Below, piece after piece: positions 44,430 to 53,405 of a DNA stretch of 64,000 bases. This DNA is from Curtobacterium pusillum (GTDB lineage Bacteria; Actinomycetota; Actinomycetes; Actinomycetales; Microbacteriaceae). The notes under the pieces were generated by a model. The model made no database searches. It was not told the origin of the DNA and saw nothing but the letters and a program-made list of their open reading frames with translations. The stretch spans positions 859,789 to 923,788 of the forward strand of contig NZ_VEIY01000001.1 in NCBI RefSeq assembly GCF_007680845.1. The letters run 5' to 3'. A program made the position numbers and the translations under genes. The stretch's first letter is position 1, and each line of letters begins with the position of its first letter.

Positions 44430-45764
44430 ATGAACCACCCAGTGCCGTTGCCGCTCGAGGCCCCGGACACGTCGTTCCTGACGTCCGGGGGCGCCTTCGT
44501 CCGCCGAACCGTCCTGCCCTCGGGCGTGCGGGTCCTGACCGAGTCCATGCCAGGAACGAGTTCGACGAGCCTCGGCTTCTGGGTCGGGGTCGGCTCCCGC
44601 GACGAGCGTGCGGGGCAGTTCGGCTCCACGCACTTCCTCGAGCACCTGCTCTTCAAGGGCACCGCGACCCGTTCCGCACTCGACATCGCGATCTCGTTCG
44701 ACTCCGTGGGCGGCGAGCACAACGCCGCGACCGCCAAGGAGTACACCTGCTACTACTCCCGCGTGCGGGACGCTGACGTCCCGATGGCGGTCGAGGTGAT
44801 CGGCGACATGGTCACCGGCTCCGTGCTCGAGGCAGCGGCGTTCGACGTCGAGCGGGGCGTCATCCTCGAAGAACTCGCGATGGCCGCCGACGACCCCGCC
44901 GACGTCGCCGGGGAAGCCTTCTTCGCCGCGGTCTTCGACGGGCACGCCCTGGGTCGACCGATCGGCGGCACGCCGGAGAGCATCCGGGCGGTGCACCGCG
45001 ACGAGGTCCTTGCCCACTACCGCGAGCACTACGCGCCCAACGGCATCGTCGTCACGGCCGCCGGCGCCGTCGACCACGACCGCTTCTGCGACCTGGTCGC
45101 TGCGGTGTTCCAGGACGCGCCGAAGGCCGCCCCGCTGGCCCGCCGCACGGCGCAGCGCGTGGCCGACCCGGCGGTGCCGAAGCTCTCGGTCGTGCACCGT
45201 CCCACCGAACAGGTGAGCATGCTGCGCGGGTCGCAGGGCCTCGACCTCCGCGACGAGCGGCGGCCGGTCCTCAGCGTGCTCAACGCCGTCCTCGGTGGCG
45301 GCATGAGCTCCCGACTCTTCCAGGAGGTCCGCGAGCGCCGCGGCCTCGCCTACGCGGTGAGCTCGTTCGCCCCCGCGTACCTCGACAACGGCGCGTTCGG
45401 CGTCTACGCCGGGTGCGCTCCCGACAACGTCGCCGGGGTCGTCGAGATCGTCGACGCCGAGTTCCGCCGCATGGTCGACGACGGCATCACCCCGGACGAA
45501 CTCCGGCGCGCGAAGGGCCAGATCGAGGGGGCGCTCACGCTCTCGCTCGAGGACTCCGACGCCCGCATGACCCGACTCGGCCGCTCCGAGCTCGGCACGG
45601 GGGAGTTCACCGACCTCGCCACCGCCCTCGAGCGCGTGGACCGGGTCACCACCGACGACGTCCTGGACCTGGCACGCGACCTCCTCACCCGCCCGTCGAT
45701 CACCTCGGTGGTCGGTGCTGTCCAGCGGGACGAGCTCGCGGCCGCGATCGGGATCGGCGGGTGA
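44430..45764 (+). CDS. M16-family zinc metallopeptidase (PepR-like)
   Basis: A 444-residue insulinase-superfamily protein. The inverted zinc motif HFLEH gives His68, Glu71 and His72, with the distal Glu in ERGVILEELAMAADD. The second half contains LGGGMSSRLFQEVRERRGLAYAVSS, the RGLAY substrate motif. It cleaves peptides in the cytoplasm. The position after pnp matches other actinobacteria. TAGGCT at 44416-44421 is 8 bases before the ATG (leaderless). Its stop overlaps the next gene as GTGA. Confidence 0.93.
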   Translation: MNHPVPLPLEAPDTSFLTSGGAFVRRTVLPSGVRVLTESMPGTSSTSLGFWVGVGSRDERAGQFGSTHFLEHLLFKGTATRSALDIAISFDSVGGEHNAATAKEYTCYYSRVRDADVPMAVEVIGDMVTGSVLEAAAFDVERGVILEELAMAADDPADVAGEAFFAAVFDGHALGRPIGGTPESIRAVHRDEVLAHYREHYAPNGIVVTAAGAVDHDRFCDLVAAVFQDAPKAAPLARRTAQRVADPAVPKLSVVHRPTEQVSMLRGSQGLDLRDERRPVLSVLNAVLGGGMSSRLFQEVRERRGLAYAVSSFAPAYLDNGAFGVYAGCAPDNVAGVVEIVDAEFRRMVDDGITPDELRRAKGQIEGALTLSLEDSDARMTRLGRSELGTGEFTDLATALERVDRVTTDDVLDLARDLLTRPSITSVVGAVQRDELAAAIGIGG

Positions 45765-46375
45765 GCACGGACGTGTCGCACTACCTCTACCTCGTCCGCC
45801 ACGGCGAACACCAGGACGCCGAGCACGGACTGCGCGACGGCAAGCTCTCGGAGCGCGGCAAGCGCCAGGCGATGCTGGTCGCCGACCGCCTCGGCGGTGT
45901 GCCGTTCGACGGCGTGTACCACTCGCCGCTCGAAGCCCCGAGCGAGACCGCCTCGTTCCTCGCCCAGCGGCTGCCGGCGATCCAGCCCGAGCCGTCGACG
46001 CTCCTCTTCGACTGCATCCCCTCCGGACCAACGCCGGACATGCCGCACGCCTACCAGGGCTGGTACGGCGGGATCACGGAAGAGGAGATCGTCGCCGGGC
46101 AGGCCCAGATGGGCGACGCCGTCGCCGAGTGGTTCACCCCGGCACGCGACGACCGGCACGACCTCCTCATCACCCACAACGCCGTGATCGGCTGGTTCGT
46201 GCGAGAGGCGTTCCAGGCTCCCGAGTGGCGCTGGATGGGGACGAACGTCGCGCACACCGCGCTGACGATCATCCGGATCCGGTCCGCCAAGCCGGCCGAG
46301 GTCGTCGCGCTCAACGACCTCGCGCACCTGCCGGTCGAACTCCGGACCGGCCTGCCCGTCGAGCAGCCCGTCTAG
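45761..46375 (+). CDS. Histidine phosphatase superfamily (phosphoglycerate mutase-like) protein
   Basis: A 204-residue protein with the RHG motif LYLVRHGEHQD (catalytic His14) and the second histidine in LLITHNAVIGWFVRE. It would hydrolyse phosphomonoesters through a phosphohistidine; the substrate is unknown. The GTG overlaps the M16 stop, so the two genes are translationally coupled. Its end overlaps the convergent acetyltransferase gene by 4 bases. Confidence 0.88.
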   Translation: MSTDVSHYLYLVRHGEHQDAEHGLRDGKLSERGKRQAMLVADRLGGVPFDGVYHSPLEAPSETASFLAQRLPAIQPEPSTLLFDCIPSGPTPDMPHAYQGWYGGITEEEIVAGQAQMGDAVAEWFTPARDDRHDLLITHNAVIGWFVREAFQAPEWRWMGTNVAHTALTIIRIRSAKPAEVVALNDLAHLPVELRTGLPVEQPV

Positions 46376-46881
46376 CCGACGCGCACCGGCTTGCGGTACC
46401 AGGCGGTCGCGTTCGGGTTGTCGTTGAACGCCGGCACGCGGGTGTACCCGCGACCGCGGTACATCGCTCCCGCGGCGACGAGCGAGTCGTTGGTGTCGAG
46501 CACGATCGCGGTCGCGCCGAGCCCGGCCGCCGCCGCTTCGAGCGCGTCCATCACCGCGGTCGCCACACCTCGCCCGCGGCCCTCGGGCGTGACGAAGACG
46601 TGCTTCACCTCGAACCGGACGTCGACCGCGCCGTCCTCACCATGGCCGTCCGGGATCCGCCGGAGCCCGCCGCAACCGACCGCGTGGCGGACGTCGCCGT
46701 CGGCTTCGTACGCCACCACGAAGACGCCGTTCGGCGGCGTGAACTCCGCCGCCGGCGTGCGCTTCCGGGAGTACGTGCCCTGGGCGCTCGGGAACGTCGC
46801 CTCGCGCTCGTCGAGGTACGCGTCGAGCAGCGCGTCGACCTCGGGGATGTCTGCCGGCACGGTCCTGACCTCGAGCGTCAT
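46372..46881 (-). CDS. GNAT-family N-acetyltransferase
   Basis: A 169-residue acetyltransferase. FEVKHVFVTPEGRGRGVATAVMDAL holds the R/QxxGxG/A acetyl-CoA loop, and the later YRGRGYTRVPAFNDNPNATAWY segment is the usual C-terminal strand and helix. The substrate is unknown. The ATG lies 6 bases after a minus-strand -10 TAGGAT that is shared with the dapB promoter. Confidence 0.87.
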   Translation of the reverse strand: MTLEVRTVPADIPEVDALLDAYLDEREATFPSAQGTYSRKRTPAAEFTPPNGVFVVAYEADGDVRHAVGCGGLRRIPDGHGEDGAVDVRFEVKHVFVTPEGRGRGVATAVMDALEAAAAGLGATAIVLDTNDSLVAAGAMYRGRGYTRVPAFNDNPNATAWYRKPVRVG

Positions 46882-46887
46882 GCGTCG

Positions 46888-46897
46888 ATCCTAGGAT
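46888..46897. promoter_or_regulatory. Shared palindromic -10 element for dapB and the acetyltransferase gene
   Basis: ATCCTAGGAT is a perfect 10-base palindrome. Read forward, TAGGAT (46892-46897) is 7 bases from the dapB ATG; read in reverse, TAGGAT (46888-46893) is 6 bases from the acetyltransferase ATG. The whole intergenic region is 23 bases. Confidence 0.7.
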
Positions 46898-46904
46898 GGG
46901 GAGC

Positions 46905-47651
46905 ATGGTCACTCCCGTCGCCGTCGTCGGCGCCACCGGTCGTCTCGGGGGCCTCGTGGCCGCCGTGGTCGAGGAACTCCCGGACTTCGAGCTCGTCGCC
47001 AGTCTGTCGTCGAAGGACGGCGCGCACGAAGCCGGTCCCGCGGTCTTCGGCGGCGCAGCCGTCGTGGTGGACGTGACGGTCCCGGCGCTGAGCCCCGCGA
47101 TCGTCGACAACGCCCTCGCGAGCGGCGCGAACGTGCTCGTCGGCACCTCGGGATGGTCCGGCGGTCGTCTGGCGACCCTGCGCGCCGGGCTCGAGGACCG
47201 ACCCGACCAGGGCGTGTTCGTGGTGCCGAACTTCTCGATCGGGTCGGTGCTCGGCACGCACCTCGCGACGATCGCGGCACCGTGGTTCCCCGCCGCCGAG
47301 ATCGTCGAGACGCACCACGCCGGCAAGATCGACTCGCCGTCGGGCACGGCCGTCCGCACCGCCGAGCTCATCGCCGAGGCGCGGCGCGAGGTCGGCCCGG
47401 TCGACGCCCCGCACGTCGACCAGCGCGCCCGCGGGCAGCAGGTCGCGAGCGTCCCGATCCACTCGCTGCGGCTCCCCGGGGTCAAGGCCGTGCAGGACGT
47501 CGTGCTGAGCGGCCCCGGCGAGACCCTGACGATCCGGCACGACACGAACGACGACGTCGCGTACGTCGCGGGGATCCGGGCCGCCCTGAGCGCGGTCGGT
47601 TCGATGCGCGGCCTCACGGTCGGGCTCGGCAGCGTCCTCGGCATCGGCTGA
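46905..47651 (+). CDS. dapB: 4-hydroxy-tetrahydrodipicolinate reductase
   Basis: A 248-residue reductase of the diaminopimelate/lysine pathway. The Rossmann loop is VVGATGRLGG (8-17), and the substrate motif ETHHAGKIDSPSGTA (135-149) contains the catalytic His137-His138 pair and Lys141. NAD(P)H reduces the dehydrated DapA product. An ATG at 46896 is in frame but lies inside the -10 box; the ATG at 46905, 7 bases after TAGGAT, is the leaderless start. Confidence 0.96.
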   Translation: MVTPVAVVGATGRLGGLVAAVVEELPDFELVASLSSKDGAHEAGPAVFGGAAVVVDVTVPALSPAIVDNALASGANVLVGTSGWSGGRLATLRAGLEDRPDQGVFVVPNFSIGSVLGTHLATIAAPWFPAAEIVETHHAGKIDSPSGTAVRTAELIAEARREVGPVDAPHVDQRARGQQVASVPIHSLRLPGVKAVQDVVLSGPGETLTIRHDTNDDVAYVAGIRAALSAVGSMRGLTVGLGSVLGIG

Positions 47652-47656
47652 CCGCC

Positions 47657-48115
47657 GTGCGGCTCGCTCGATCGCTCCGGTCGCCGTTCTGGGGCGCCGC
47701 CCTCATGACGGTGCTCCTCGCGCTGTACATCGTGCTGGTCGGGCAGCGGGCGGTGGCGTTCATCGCGACCGGGATCCCGATCGGCATCGCGATCGGGGTG
47801 GCCCTGTTCGTCGTCGCGGCGATCGGCGCGCTGCTGCTCGTCCTCGAGTTCCGGTTCGGCCTCCGCATCACCCGGCTCGGAGCACGGCTCGAACGCGAGG
47901 GCGGCGCCCCCGAGGACGTCGTCCCGGTGCGCCCTTCCGGCCGCCCCACGCGCGAGGCCGCCGACGAGCTGTTCCCCACGTACAAGGCCGCGGTCGAGTC
48001 CGACCCCTCCGACTGGCGCGGGTGGTACCGCCTCGGCGTCGTCTACGACGCCGCCGGTGACCGCAAGCGCGCGCGGGCAGCGATGCGCGAAGCGCTCACC
48101 AGATCGCGCGTCTGA
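47657..48115 (+). CDS. Membrane protein with a TPR-like C-terminus
   Basis: A 152-residue protein with two membrane helices (about 12-33 and 40-65) and a cytoplasmic C-terminus whose last 40 residues, DPSDWRGWYRLGVVYDAAGD then RARAAMREAL, form one tetratricopeptide-like repeat. The function is not recognised. The GTG is 6 bases after the dapB stop, so it is co-transcribed. Confidence 0.8.
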   Translation: MRLARSLRSPFWGAALMTVLLALYIVLVGQRAVAFIATGIPIGIAIGVALFVVAAIGALLLVLEFRFGLRITRLGARLEREGGAPEDVVPVRPSGRPTREAADELFPTYKAAVESDPSDWRGWYRLGVVYDAAGDRKRARAAMREALTRSRV

Positions 48116-48121
48116 GGGACG

Positions 48122-48153
48122 GGAGGCGCGGTGCGGGCCCGCACCGCGCCTCC
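48122..48153. terminator. GGAGGCGCGG-family perfect palindrome, copy after the TPR-like gene
   Basis: Identical 32-base palindrome to 28207 and 33232. It starts 7 bases after the TPR-like gene stop, between convergent genes. Confidence 0.83.
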
Positions 48154-48171
48154 AGTCCGACGCCGGTCGCG

Positions 48172-49092
48172 TCAGAAAGCGGCGTCGACCGCGTCCTCGG
48201 CGCGCGTGTAGCGGAACGTGTAGCCGGACTCGAGGAGCTTCGTCGGGACCATCTGCTGGCTCGACAGGAGCATCTCGTCCGCCGCCTGCTGCAGGACGAG
48301 TCGGAGCGCGAACTCCGGGATCCGGAACAGGTAGGGCCGGTGCAGGTCCTCGGCGACGCGCCTCGTGATCCGGTCGGCCACGGCGGGCTCCGGTCCGGCG
48401 AGGTTCACCGGGCCGCTGATCCCCGCGGCGTCGGGGCTCGTCGCGAGGTGCACGATGGCGCCGACCTCGTCGTCGAGGGCGATCCACGGCCAGTGCTGCC
48501 CACCGGTGCCCAGCCGACCGCCGAGTCCGGCCTTCGTCAGCGGGACGAGCGGGGCGAGGGCGCCGCCACCCGTGCCGACGACGATCCCGGTGCGGAGCGT
48601 GACGACGCGGACGCCGTCCGGGGCAGCGTTCGCGGCCGCTTCCCACGCGGTGCAGACCTCGGCGAGGAAGCCCGTGCCGGCGTCGGCGTCGTCCGGGAGG
48701 ACGTCGGCCGGGCGGTCGCCGTACACGCCGGACGCCGAGCCGGACAGGAACAGGGCGGGCGGGATGGTGGCGTGTCGCATCGCCTCCACGAGGGTCTCGG
48801 TGGCGCTCACCCGGGAGCGGAGGATCTCCTGCTTGTAGGTCTCGGTCCACGGGAGCTTGCCGATGTTCGCACCCGCGAGGTTGATCACGACGTCGGCGCC
48901 GTCGAGGATCGCGGGGTCGAGCTTCCGGCTGCTCGGCGACCAGCGGAACTCGGTCGCCGTGTGCGGTTCGCTCCGGACGAGGGTGGTGACGTGGTGCCCG
49001 GCGTCGCGCAGGGCGCGGACGAGGGGCGTGCCGATGAAGCCGGACGCGCCGGCCACCAGGATCGAGAGCGGCTGTTCCGCCAGTTGGGCCAT
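48172..49092 (-). CDS. TIGR01777-type NAD(P)-dependent epimerase-like protein
   Basis: A 306-residue extended SDR protein. The dinucleotide loop is [18 protein letters not shown], and [12 protein letters not shown] and [14 protein letters not shown] carry the family segments, followed by [20 protein letters not shown]. This family is annotated as sugar-nucleotide epimerase-like or SulA-related, with no firm biochemical role. The ATG at 49092 lies 7 bases after minus-strand TAGCGT (49100-49105); an in-frame ATG at 49110 falls upstream of that box. Confidence 0.87.
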   Translation of the reverse strand: MAQLAEQPLSILVAGASGFIGTPLVRALRDAGHHVTTLVRSEPHTATEFRWSPSSRKLDPAILDGADVVINLAGANIGKLPWTETYKQEILRSRVSATETLVEAMRHATIPPALFLSGSASGVYGDRPADVLPDDADAGTGFLAEVCTAWEAAANAAPDGVRVVTLRTGIVVGTGGGALAPLVPLTKAGLGGRLGTGGQHWPWIALDDEVGAIVHLATSPDAAGISGPVNLAGPEPAVADRITRRVAEDLHRPYLFRIPEFALRLVLQQAADEMLLSSQQMVPTKLLESGYTFRYTRAEDAVDAAF

Positions 49093-49099
49093 GCTCCCC

Positions 49100-49143
49100 A
49101 CGCTACTCATCGGCCTGTGGATGTCGCTGGCGCGTCGTAGGCT
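49100..49143. promoter_or_regulatory. Divergent leaderless promoters for the epimerase-like gene and thyA
   Basis: Minus-strand TAGCGT (49100-49105) is 7 bases from the ATG at 49092. Plus-strand TAGGCT (49138-49143) is 7 bases from the GTG at 49151. Confidence 0.62.
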
Positions 49144-49150
49144 CGTGGTC

Positions 49151-49981
49151 GTGACCGACAGCGAGACCGTGCAGCCCGACCCGACCGTCGCGACCCCCTA
49201 CGAAGACCTGCTCCGGCGCGTCCTCGACGAAGGCGCTCCGAAGGGCGACCGCACCGGCACCGGGACCCGCAGCATCTTCGGCGCGCAGCTGCGGTACGAC
49301 CTGTCCGAGGGCTTCCCGCTCGTCACCACCAAGCGCGTGCACTTCAAGTCCGTCGCCTACGAACTCCTCTGGTTCCTCCGCGGCGACGGCAACGCCACCT
49401 GGTTGCAGGAGCACGGCGTCCGGATCTGGAACGAGTGGGCGAAGGACGACGGCGACCTCGGCCCCGTGTACGGCGTGCAGTGGCGCTCGTGGCCGACCCC
49501 GACCGGCGAGCACATCGACCAGATCGCCCAGGTGATCGAGCAGATCCGGACCAACCCGGACTCGCGCCGGCTGATCGTCTCGGCGTGGAACGTCGCCGAC
49601 GTGCCGGACATGGCACTCGCGCCGTGCCACGCGTTCTTCCAGTTCTACGTGCGGGACGGCAAGCTGTCGTGCCAGCTCTACCAGCGGAGCGCGGACATGT
49701 TCCTCGGCGTCCCGTTCAACATCGCCTCGTACGCCCTGCTCACCCACATGATCGCGGCGCAGACCGGGCTCGGTGTCGGCGACTTCGTGTGGACCGGCGG
49801 CGACTGCCACATCTACGACAACCACGTCGAGCAGGTCGAGGAACAGCTGTCCCGCACGGCGTACGCGCTGCCCACGCTCGAGCTCGCGCCGCGGGACTCG
49901 ATCGACGACTACGAGTACGAGGACTTCACCGTCGTCGGGTACCACCACCACCCGTCGATCAAGGCCGCGGTCGCCGTCTGA
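49151..49981 (+). CDS. thyA: Thymidylate synthase
   Basis: A 276-residue classical thymidylate synthase. [18 protein letters not shown] (35-52) holds the phosphate-binding Arg; the nucleophile is Cys159 in [34 protein letters not shown] and [10 protein letters not shown] are the dUMP and folate contacts. It makes dTMP from dUMP using methylene-tetrahydrofolate. Its stop overlaps the dfrA start (TGATG), coupling it to the enzyme that regenerates its folate cofactor. Confidence 0.97.
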   Translation: MTDSETVQPDPTVATPYEDLLRRVLDEGAPKGDRTGTGTRSIFGAQLRYDLSEGFPLVTTKRVHFKSVAYELLWFLRGDGNATWLQEHGVRIWNEWAKDDGDLGPVYGVQWRSWPTPTGEHIDQIAQVIEQIRTNPDSRRLIVSAWNVADVPDMALAPCHAFFQFYVRDGKLSCQLYQRSADMFLGVPFNIASYALLTHMIAAQTGLGVGDFVWTGGDCHIYDNHVEQVEEQLSRTAYALPTLELAPRDSIDDYEYEDFTVVGYHHHPSIKAAVAV

Positions 49982-50490
49982 TGGGGGACTGGTCCGAGCC
50001 GGTGGGGGGCGTCGGCCTCGTCTGGGCGCGGTCGACCGCGGGCGTGATCGGCGCCGACGGCGGGATCCCGTGGCACGTCCCGGAGGACCTCGCGCACTTC
50101 CGGCAGGTCACCGGGTCTGCGACCGTGGTGATGGGCCGTCGGACGTGGGAGTCCCTGCCGGAGCGCTTCCGGCCACTGCCCGGGCGGCGGAACGTGGTGC
50201 TCACCCGCGACGACTCCTGGTCCGCCGACGGTGCCGAGGTGGTGCACGACCTCGCGACGGCGCTCGACACCGACGAGCCGGTGTGGGTGATCGGCGGCGG
50301 TGCGGTGTACGCCGATGCCGTGCCGTTCGCGGACCGGGTGTCCGAGACCGTCGTCGACGTGGACGTCCCGGGGGACACTGTGGCGCCGACGCTCGGTGAC
50401 GACTGGGAGCTCGCGGACGACGGGCCGTGGCAGGAGTCGCGCGTCGACGGCACGCGCTTCCGCTTCCTCGAGTGGCGCCGCCGGTCGTGA
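49981..50490 (+). CDS. dfrA: Dihydrofolate reductase
   Basis: A 169-residue DHFR. GLVWARSTAGVIGADGGIPW gives the active-site loop with IPW, then PEDLAHFRQVTG with the catalytic acidic residue, VVMGRRTWESLP and VIGGGAVYADAV as NADPH sites. It reduces the dihydrofolate left by thymidylate synthase and is translated with thyA. Confidence 0.95.
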   Translation: MGDWSEPVGGVGLVWARSTAGVIGADGGIPWHVPEDLAHFRQVTGSATVVMGRRTWESLPERFRPLPGRRNVVLTRDDSWSADGAEVVHDLATALDTDEPVWVIGGGAVYADAVPFADRVSETVVDVDVPGDTVAPTLGDDWELADDGPWQESRVDGTRFRFLEWRRRS

Positions 50491-50553
50491 CGGGCGTGCC
50501 GACCGTCCGGGCGGACGCCCGCACCGCCGCGCATCCCCGGTACGCTGGTGCCC

Positions 50554-51531
50554 GTGTCCACGCGTGAGAATCCCTTCGGTCAGGTCCTCGTCGCCCTCGT
50601 GACCCCGTTCACGGCCGACGGCGAGGTCGACTGGCCCGGTGTCGAGCAGCACATCGACGACTGCATCACCGCCGGTGCGGACGGCATCGTCGTGACCGGG
50701 ACCACCGGCGAGACGTCGACCCTCACCGACCCGGAGAAGCTCCGGCTGGTCGAGGTCGGCAAGTCCGTGGCCGCTGGTCGCGCGAAGATCATCACCGGTG
50801 GCGGCTCGAACGAGACCGCCCACGCGATCCACCTCTACAAGCAGAGCGAGAAGGCCGGCGCGGACGGCGTGATGATCGTCACGCCGTACTACAACAAGCC
50901 GACCCAGTCGGGTGTGCTCACGCACTTCCGGATGATCGCCGACGCCACCGACCTGCCGGTCATCCTGTACGACATCCCGGGCCGCACGGGCATCCCGATC
51001 ACGTACGAGACGATCGTGCGGGCGTCGCACCACCCGAACATCCTCGCCGTGAAGGACGCCAAGGGCGACTTCGCCGAGGTGTCCCGGGTCCTCAACAACA
51101 CCGACCTCATGTACTTCTCCGGGGACGACACGAACGTGCTCCCGCACCTGTCGATCGGCGCGACCGGGCTCATCGGCGTCACCGCGAACATCACGAGCAC
51201 GCCGTACCGCACCATCGTCGACGCGGTGAACCGGGGCGACCTCGCCACGGCGACCGCCGAGCACAAGCGCGTCGAGCCCCTCGTCCGCGCCGTGATGACC
51301 CACGTACCCGGCACCGTCGCGGCGAAGTACGTGCTGCACGGGCTCGGCCGCATCGGCAGCCCCCGCGTCCGTCTGCCGCTCGTCGGCCCCGAGGACTCCG
51401 AGGCGTACGCCATCGAGACCTCGCTCGAAGCGGTCCGGGACATCCCCGGCGCCGACTTCTCGAACTTCCGCCCCGACCGCAATGCTGCGGCCGGTGGCGC
51501 TCTGCCGAAGGTGCCAGGCACCACACGTTAG
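50554..51531 (+). CDS. dapA: 4-hydroxy-tetrahydrodipicolinate synthase
   Basis: A 325-residue class I aldolase-type enzyme of the diaminopimelate/lysine pathway. VVTGTTGETSTLT is the pyruvate-binding GTTGE block, Tyr139 is in ILYDIPGRTG, and the Schiff-base Lys167 is in ILAVKDAKGD. The GTG at 50554 is 7 bases after TACGCT (50541-50546), so a GTG two codons upstream is not used. With no 5' leader there is no room for a lysine riboswitch. Confidence 0.96.
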   Translation: MSTRENPFGQVLVALVTPFTADGEVDWPGVEQHIDDCITAGADGIVVTGTTGETSTLTDPEKLRLVEVGKSVAAGRAKIITGGGSNETAHAIHLYKQSEKAGADGVMIVTPYYNKPTQSGVLTHFRMIADATDLPVILYDIPGRTGIPITYETIVRASHHPNILAVKDAKGDFAEVSRVLNNTDLMYFSGDDTNVLPHLSIGATGLIGVTANITSTPYRTIVDAVNRGDLATATAEHKRVEPLVRAVMTHVPGTVAAKYVLHGLGRIGSPRVRLPLVGPEDSEAYAIETSLEAVRDIPGADFSNFRPDRNAAAGGALPKVPGTTR

Positions 51532-51578
51532 GAAGACCGCGGCGCGCGGGAAGCGCTCCGCACGACAGTCAGGACCGA

Positions 51579-53255
51579 ATGCCCACCCAGATCTCCGAAC
51601 CACAGCCGCTCGAAGCCGGCACCCTCCGCGTCGTCCCCGTCGGGGGACTCGGCGAGATCGGTCGCAACATGACCGTCTACGAGTACGAGGGCAAGCTGCT
51701 CGTCGTCGACGCCGGCGTGCTCTTCCCCGAGGAGCACCAGCCCGGCGTCGACCTGATCCTGCCCGACTTCGCGCCGATCCGGGACCGCCTCGACGACGTC
51801 CTCGGGGTCGTGCTCACCCACGGCCACGAAGACCACATCGGTGCCGTCCCGTACCTGCTCAAGCTCCGCGCGGACATCCCGCTGATCGGCTCCACGCTGA
51901 CGCTGGCCCTCGTCGAGGCGAAGCTCAAGGAACACCGGATCAAGCCCTACACGCTCGTCGTGGCCGAGGACCAGACCGAGCAGCTCGGCCCGTTCCACCT
52001 CGAGTTCGTGGCCGTGAACCACTCCATCCCGGACGCCCTCGCCGTCGCGATCACGACCCCCGCCGGTCGTGTCCTGCACACGGGCGACTTCAAGATGGAC
52101 CAGCTCCCGCTCGACGACCGCATCACCGACCTCCGTGCCTTCGCCCGGCTCGGCGAGCAGGGCGTCGACCTGTTCCTGCCGGACTCGACGAACGCCGACG
52201 TGCCCGGGTTCACCGCGCCCGAGCGCGACATCGGCCCGGTGCTCGAGAACATCATCACGCGCGCCCGCAAGAAGGTCGTCGTCGCGAGCTTCTCGTCGCA
52301 CGTGCACCGCGTGCAGCAGGTCCTCGACGCCGCCGCCGCAGCGGACCGCAAGGTCGCGTTCATGGGCCGCTCGATGATCCGCAACATGACGATCGCCGCC
52401 GAGCTCGGCTACCTCCGCGTGCCGGAGAACGTCCTCATCGACACGAAGAAGGCGAAGAACGTCCCCGACGACCAGATCGTCTACATGTCGACCGGGTCGC
52501 AGGGTGAGCCGATGGCCGTCCTCGCCCGCATGGCGAACCTCGAGCACCAGATCGAGATCGGCGAGGGCGACACCGTCATCCTCGCGTCGTCGCTCATCCC
52601 CGGCAACGAGAACGCCGTCTACCGCGTGATCGACGGGCTGACGAAGCTCGGCGCGAAGGTCGTGCACAAGGGCAACGCGAAGGTGCACGTCTCCGGGCAC
52701 GCGTCCGCCGGCGAGCTCCTCTACTGCTACAACATCCTCCGGCCGCGGAACGTCCTGCCGGTCCACGGCGAGCACCGCCACCTGTACGCGAGCGCCGACC
52801 TGGCGATCCAGACGGGTGTCCCGCCGCGCAACGTGATCCTCGGGCAGGACGGCATCGTCGTCGACCTGAAGGACGGCGTCGCGACGGTCGCCGGGCAGCT
52901 CGACATCGGCTACGTGTACGTCGACGGCTCGACCGTCGGGGAGATCACCGACGCCGACCTCAAGGACCGCCGGGTCCTCGCCGAGGAGGGCTTCATCTCG
53001 GTCTTCTGCGCCGTGGACTTCACGACCGGGCAGTGCGTCGTCGGCCCGGAGATCCAGTCGCGCGGCTTCGCCGAGGACGAGTCCGTCTTCGACGACGTCC
53101 GTCCGCAGATCGCCAAGGCGCTCTCCGAAGCGGCTGCGAACGGCACGCGGGACGCGCACGCGTTCCAGCAGGTCGTCCGCCGGACCGTGGGGCGGTGGGT
53201 GAACACGAAGCACCGCCGTCGGCCGATGATCGTCCCGGTGGTCATCGAGGCGTAG
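51579..53255 (+). CDS. rnj: Ribonuclease J
   Basis: A 558-residue beta-CASP metallo-beta-lactamase ribonuclease. The metal motif HGHEDHIG starts at His81 (His81, His83, Asp85, His86); VLHTGDFKMDQ and the beta-CASP segment SSHVHRVQQVLDAA follow, then YMSTGSQGEPMAVLARM and the C-terminal motif HVSGHASAGELLYC. It combines endo- and 5' exonuclease activity in rRNA and mRNA processing. It lies 47 bases after dapA with AGGA upstream of the ATG, probably in one transcript. Confidence 0.95.
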   Translation: MPTQISEPQPLEAGTLRVVPVGGLGEIGRNMTVYEYEGKLLVVDAGVLFPEEHQPGVDLILPDFAPIRDRLDDVLGVVLTHGHEDHIGAVPYLLKLRADIPLIGSTLTLALVEAKLKEHRIKPYTLVVAEDQTEQLGPFHLEFVAVNHSIPDALAVAITTPAGRVLHTGDFKMDQLPLDDRITDLRAFARLGEQGVDLFLPDSTNADVPGFTAPERDIGPVLENIITRARKKVVVASFSSHVHRVQQVLDAAAAADRKVAFMGRSMIRNMTIAAELGYLRVPENVLIDTKKAKNVPDDQIVYMSTGSQGEPMAVLARMANLEHQIEIGEGDTVILASSLIPGNENAVYRVIDGLTKLGAKVVHKGNAKVHVSGHASAGELLYCYNILRPRNVLPVHGEHRHLYASADLAIQTGVPPRNVILGQDGIVVDLKDGVATVAGQLDIGYVYVDGSTVGEITDADLKDRRVLAEEGFISVFCAVDFTTGQCVVGPEIQSRGFAEDESVFDDVRPQIAKALSEAAANGTRDAHAFQQVVRRTVGRWVNTKHRRRPMIVPVVIEA

Positions 53256-53276
53256 CGCGCCGCGCCCAGCCTGACG

Positions 53277-53319
53277 GGAGGCCCGGTGCACGTTCCTGAC
53301 GGACGTGCACCGGGCCTCC
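53277..53319. terminator. rnj terminator hairpin, GGAGGC family variant
   Basis: A perfect 17-base stem (53277-53293 and 53303-53319, GGAGGCCCGGTGCACGT) with a 9-base loop, 21 bases after the rnj stop. A second small hairpin (GCGTCCG/CGGACGC) follows at about 53342-53358, just before the ftsK promoter. Confidence 0.85.
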
Positions 53320-53405
53320 AGTCGCGTTCCGGGCCCGTGGCGCGTCCGTCACGGACGCGGCGGGGCTCCCTTGGTTTGTCCTGGGAGGGGATTAGGGTTC
53401 TGGCC

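Noticed and set aside
46896..46907. Upstream ATG (46896) as dapB start
   Set aside because: It lies inside the TAGGAT -10 box; the next in-frame ATG is at the standard leaderless distance.
50491..50553. Lysine riboswitch upstream of dapA (and dapB)
   Set aside because: Both genes have a -10 box 7 bases from the start codon, so there is no leader to hold a riboswitch.
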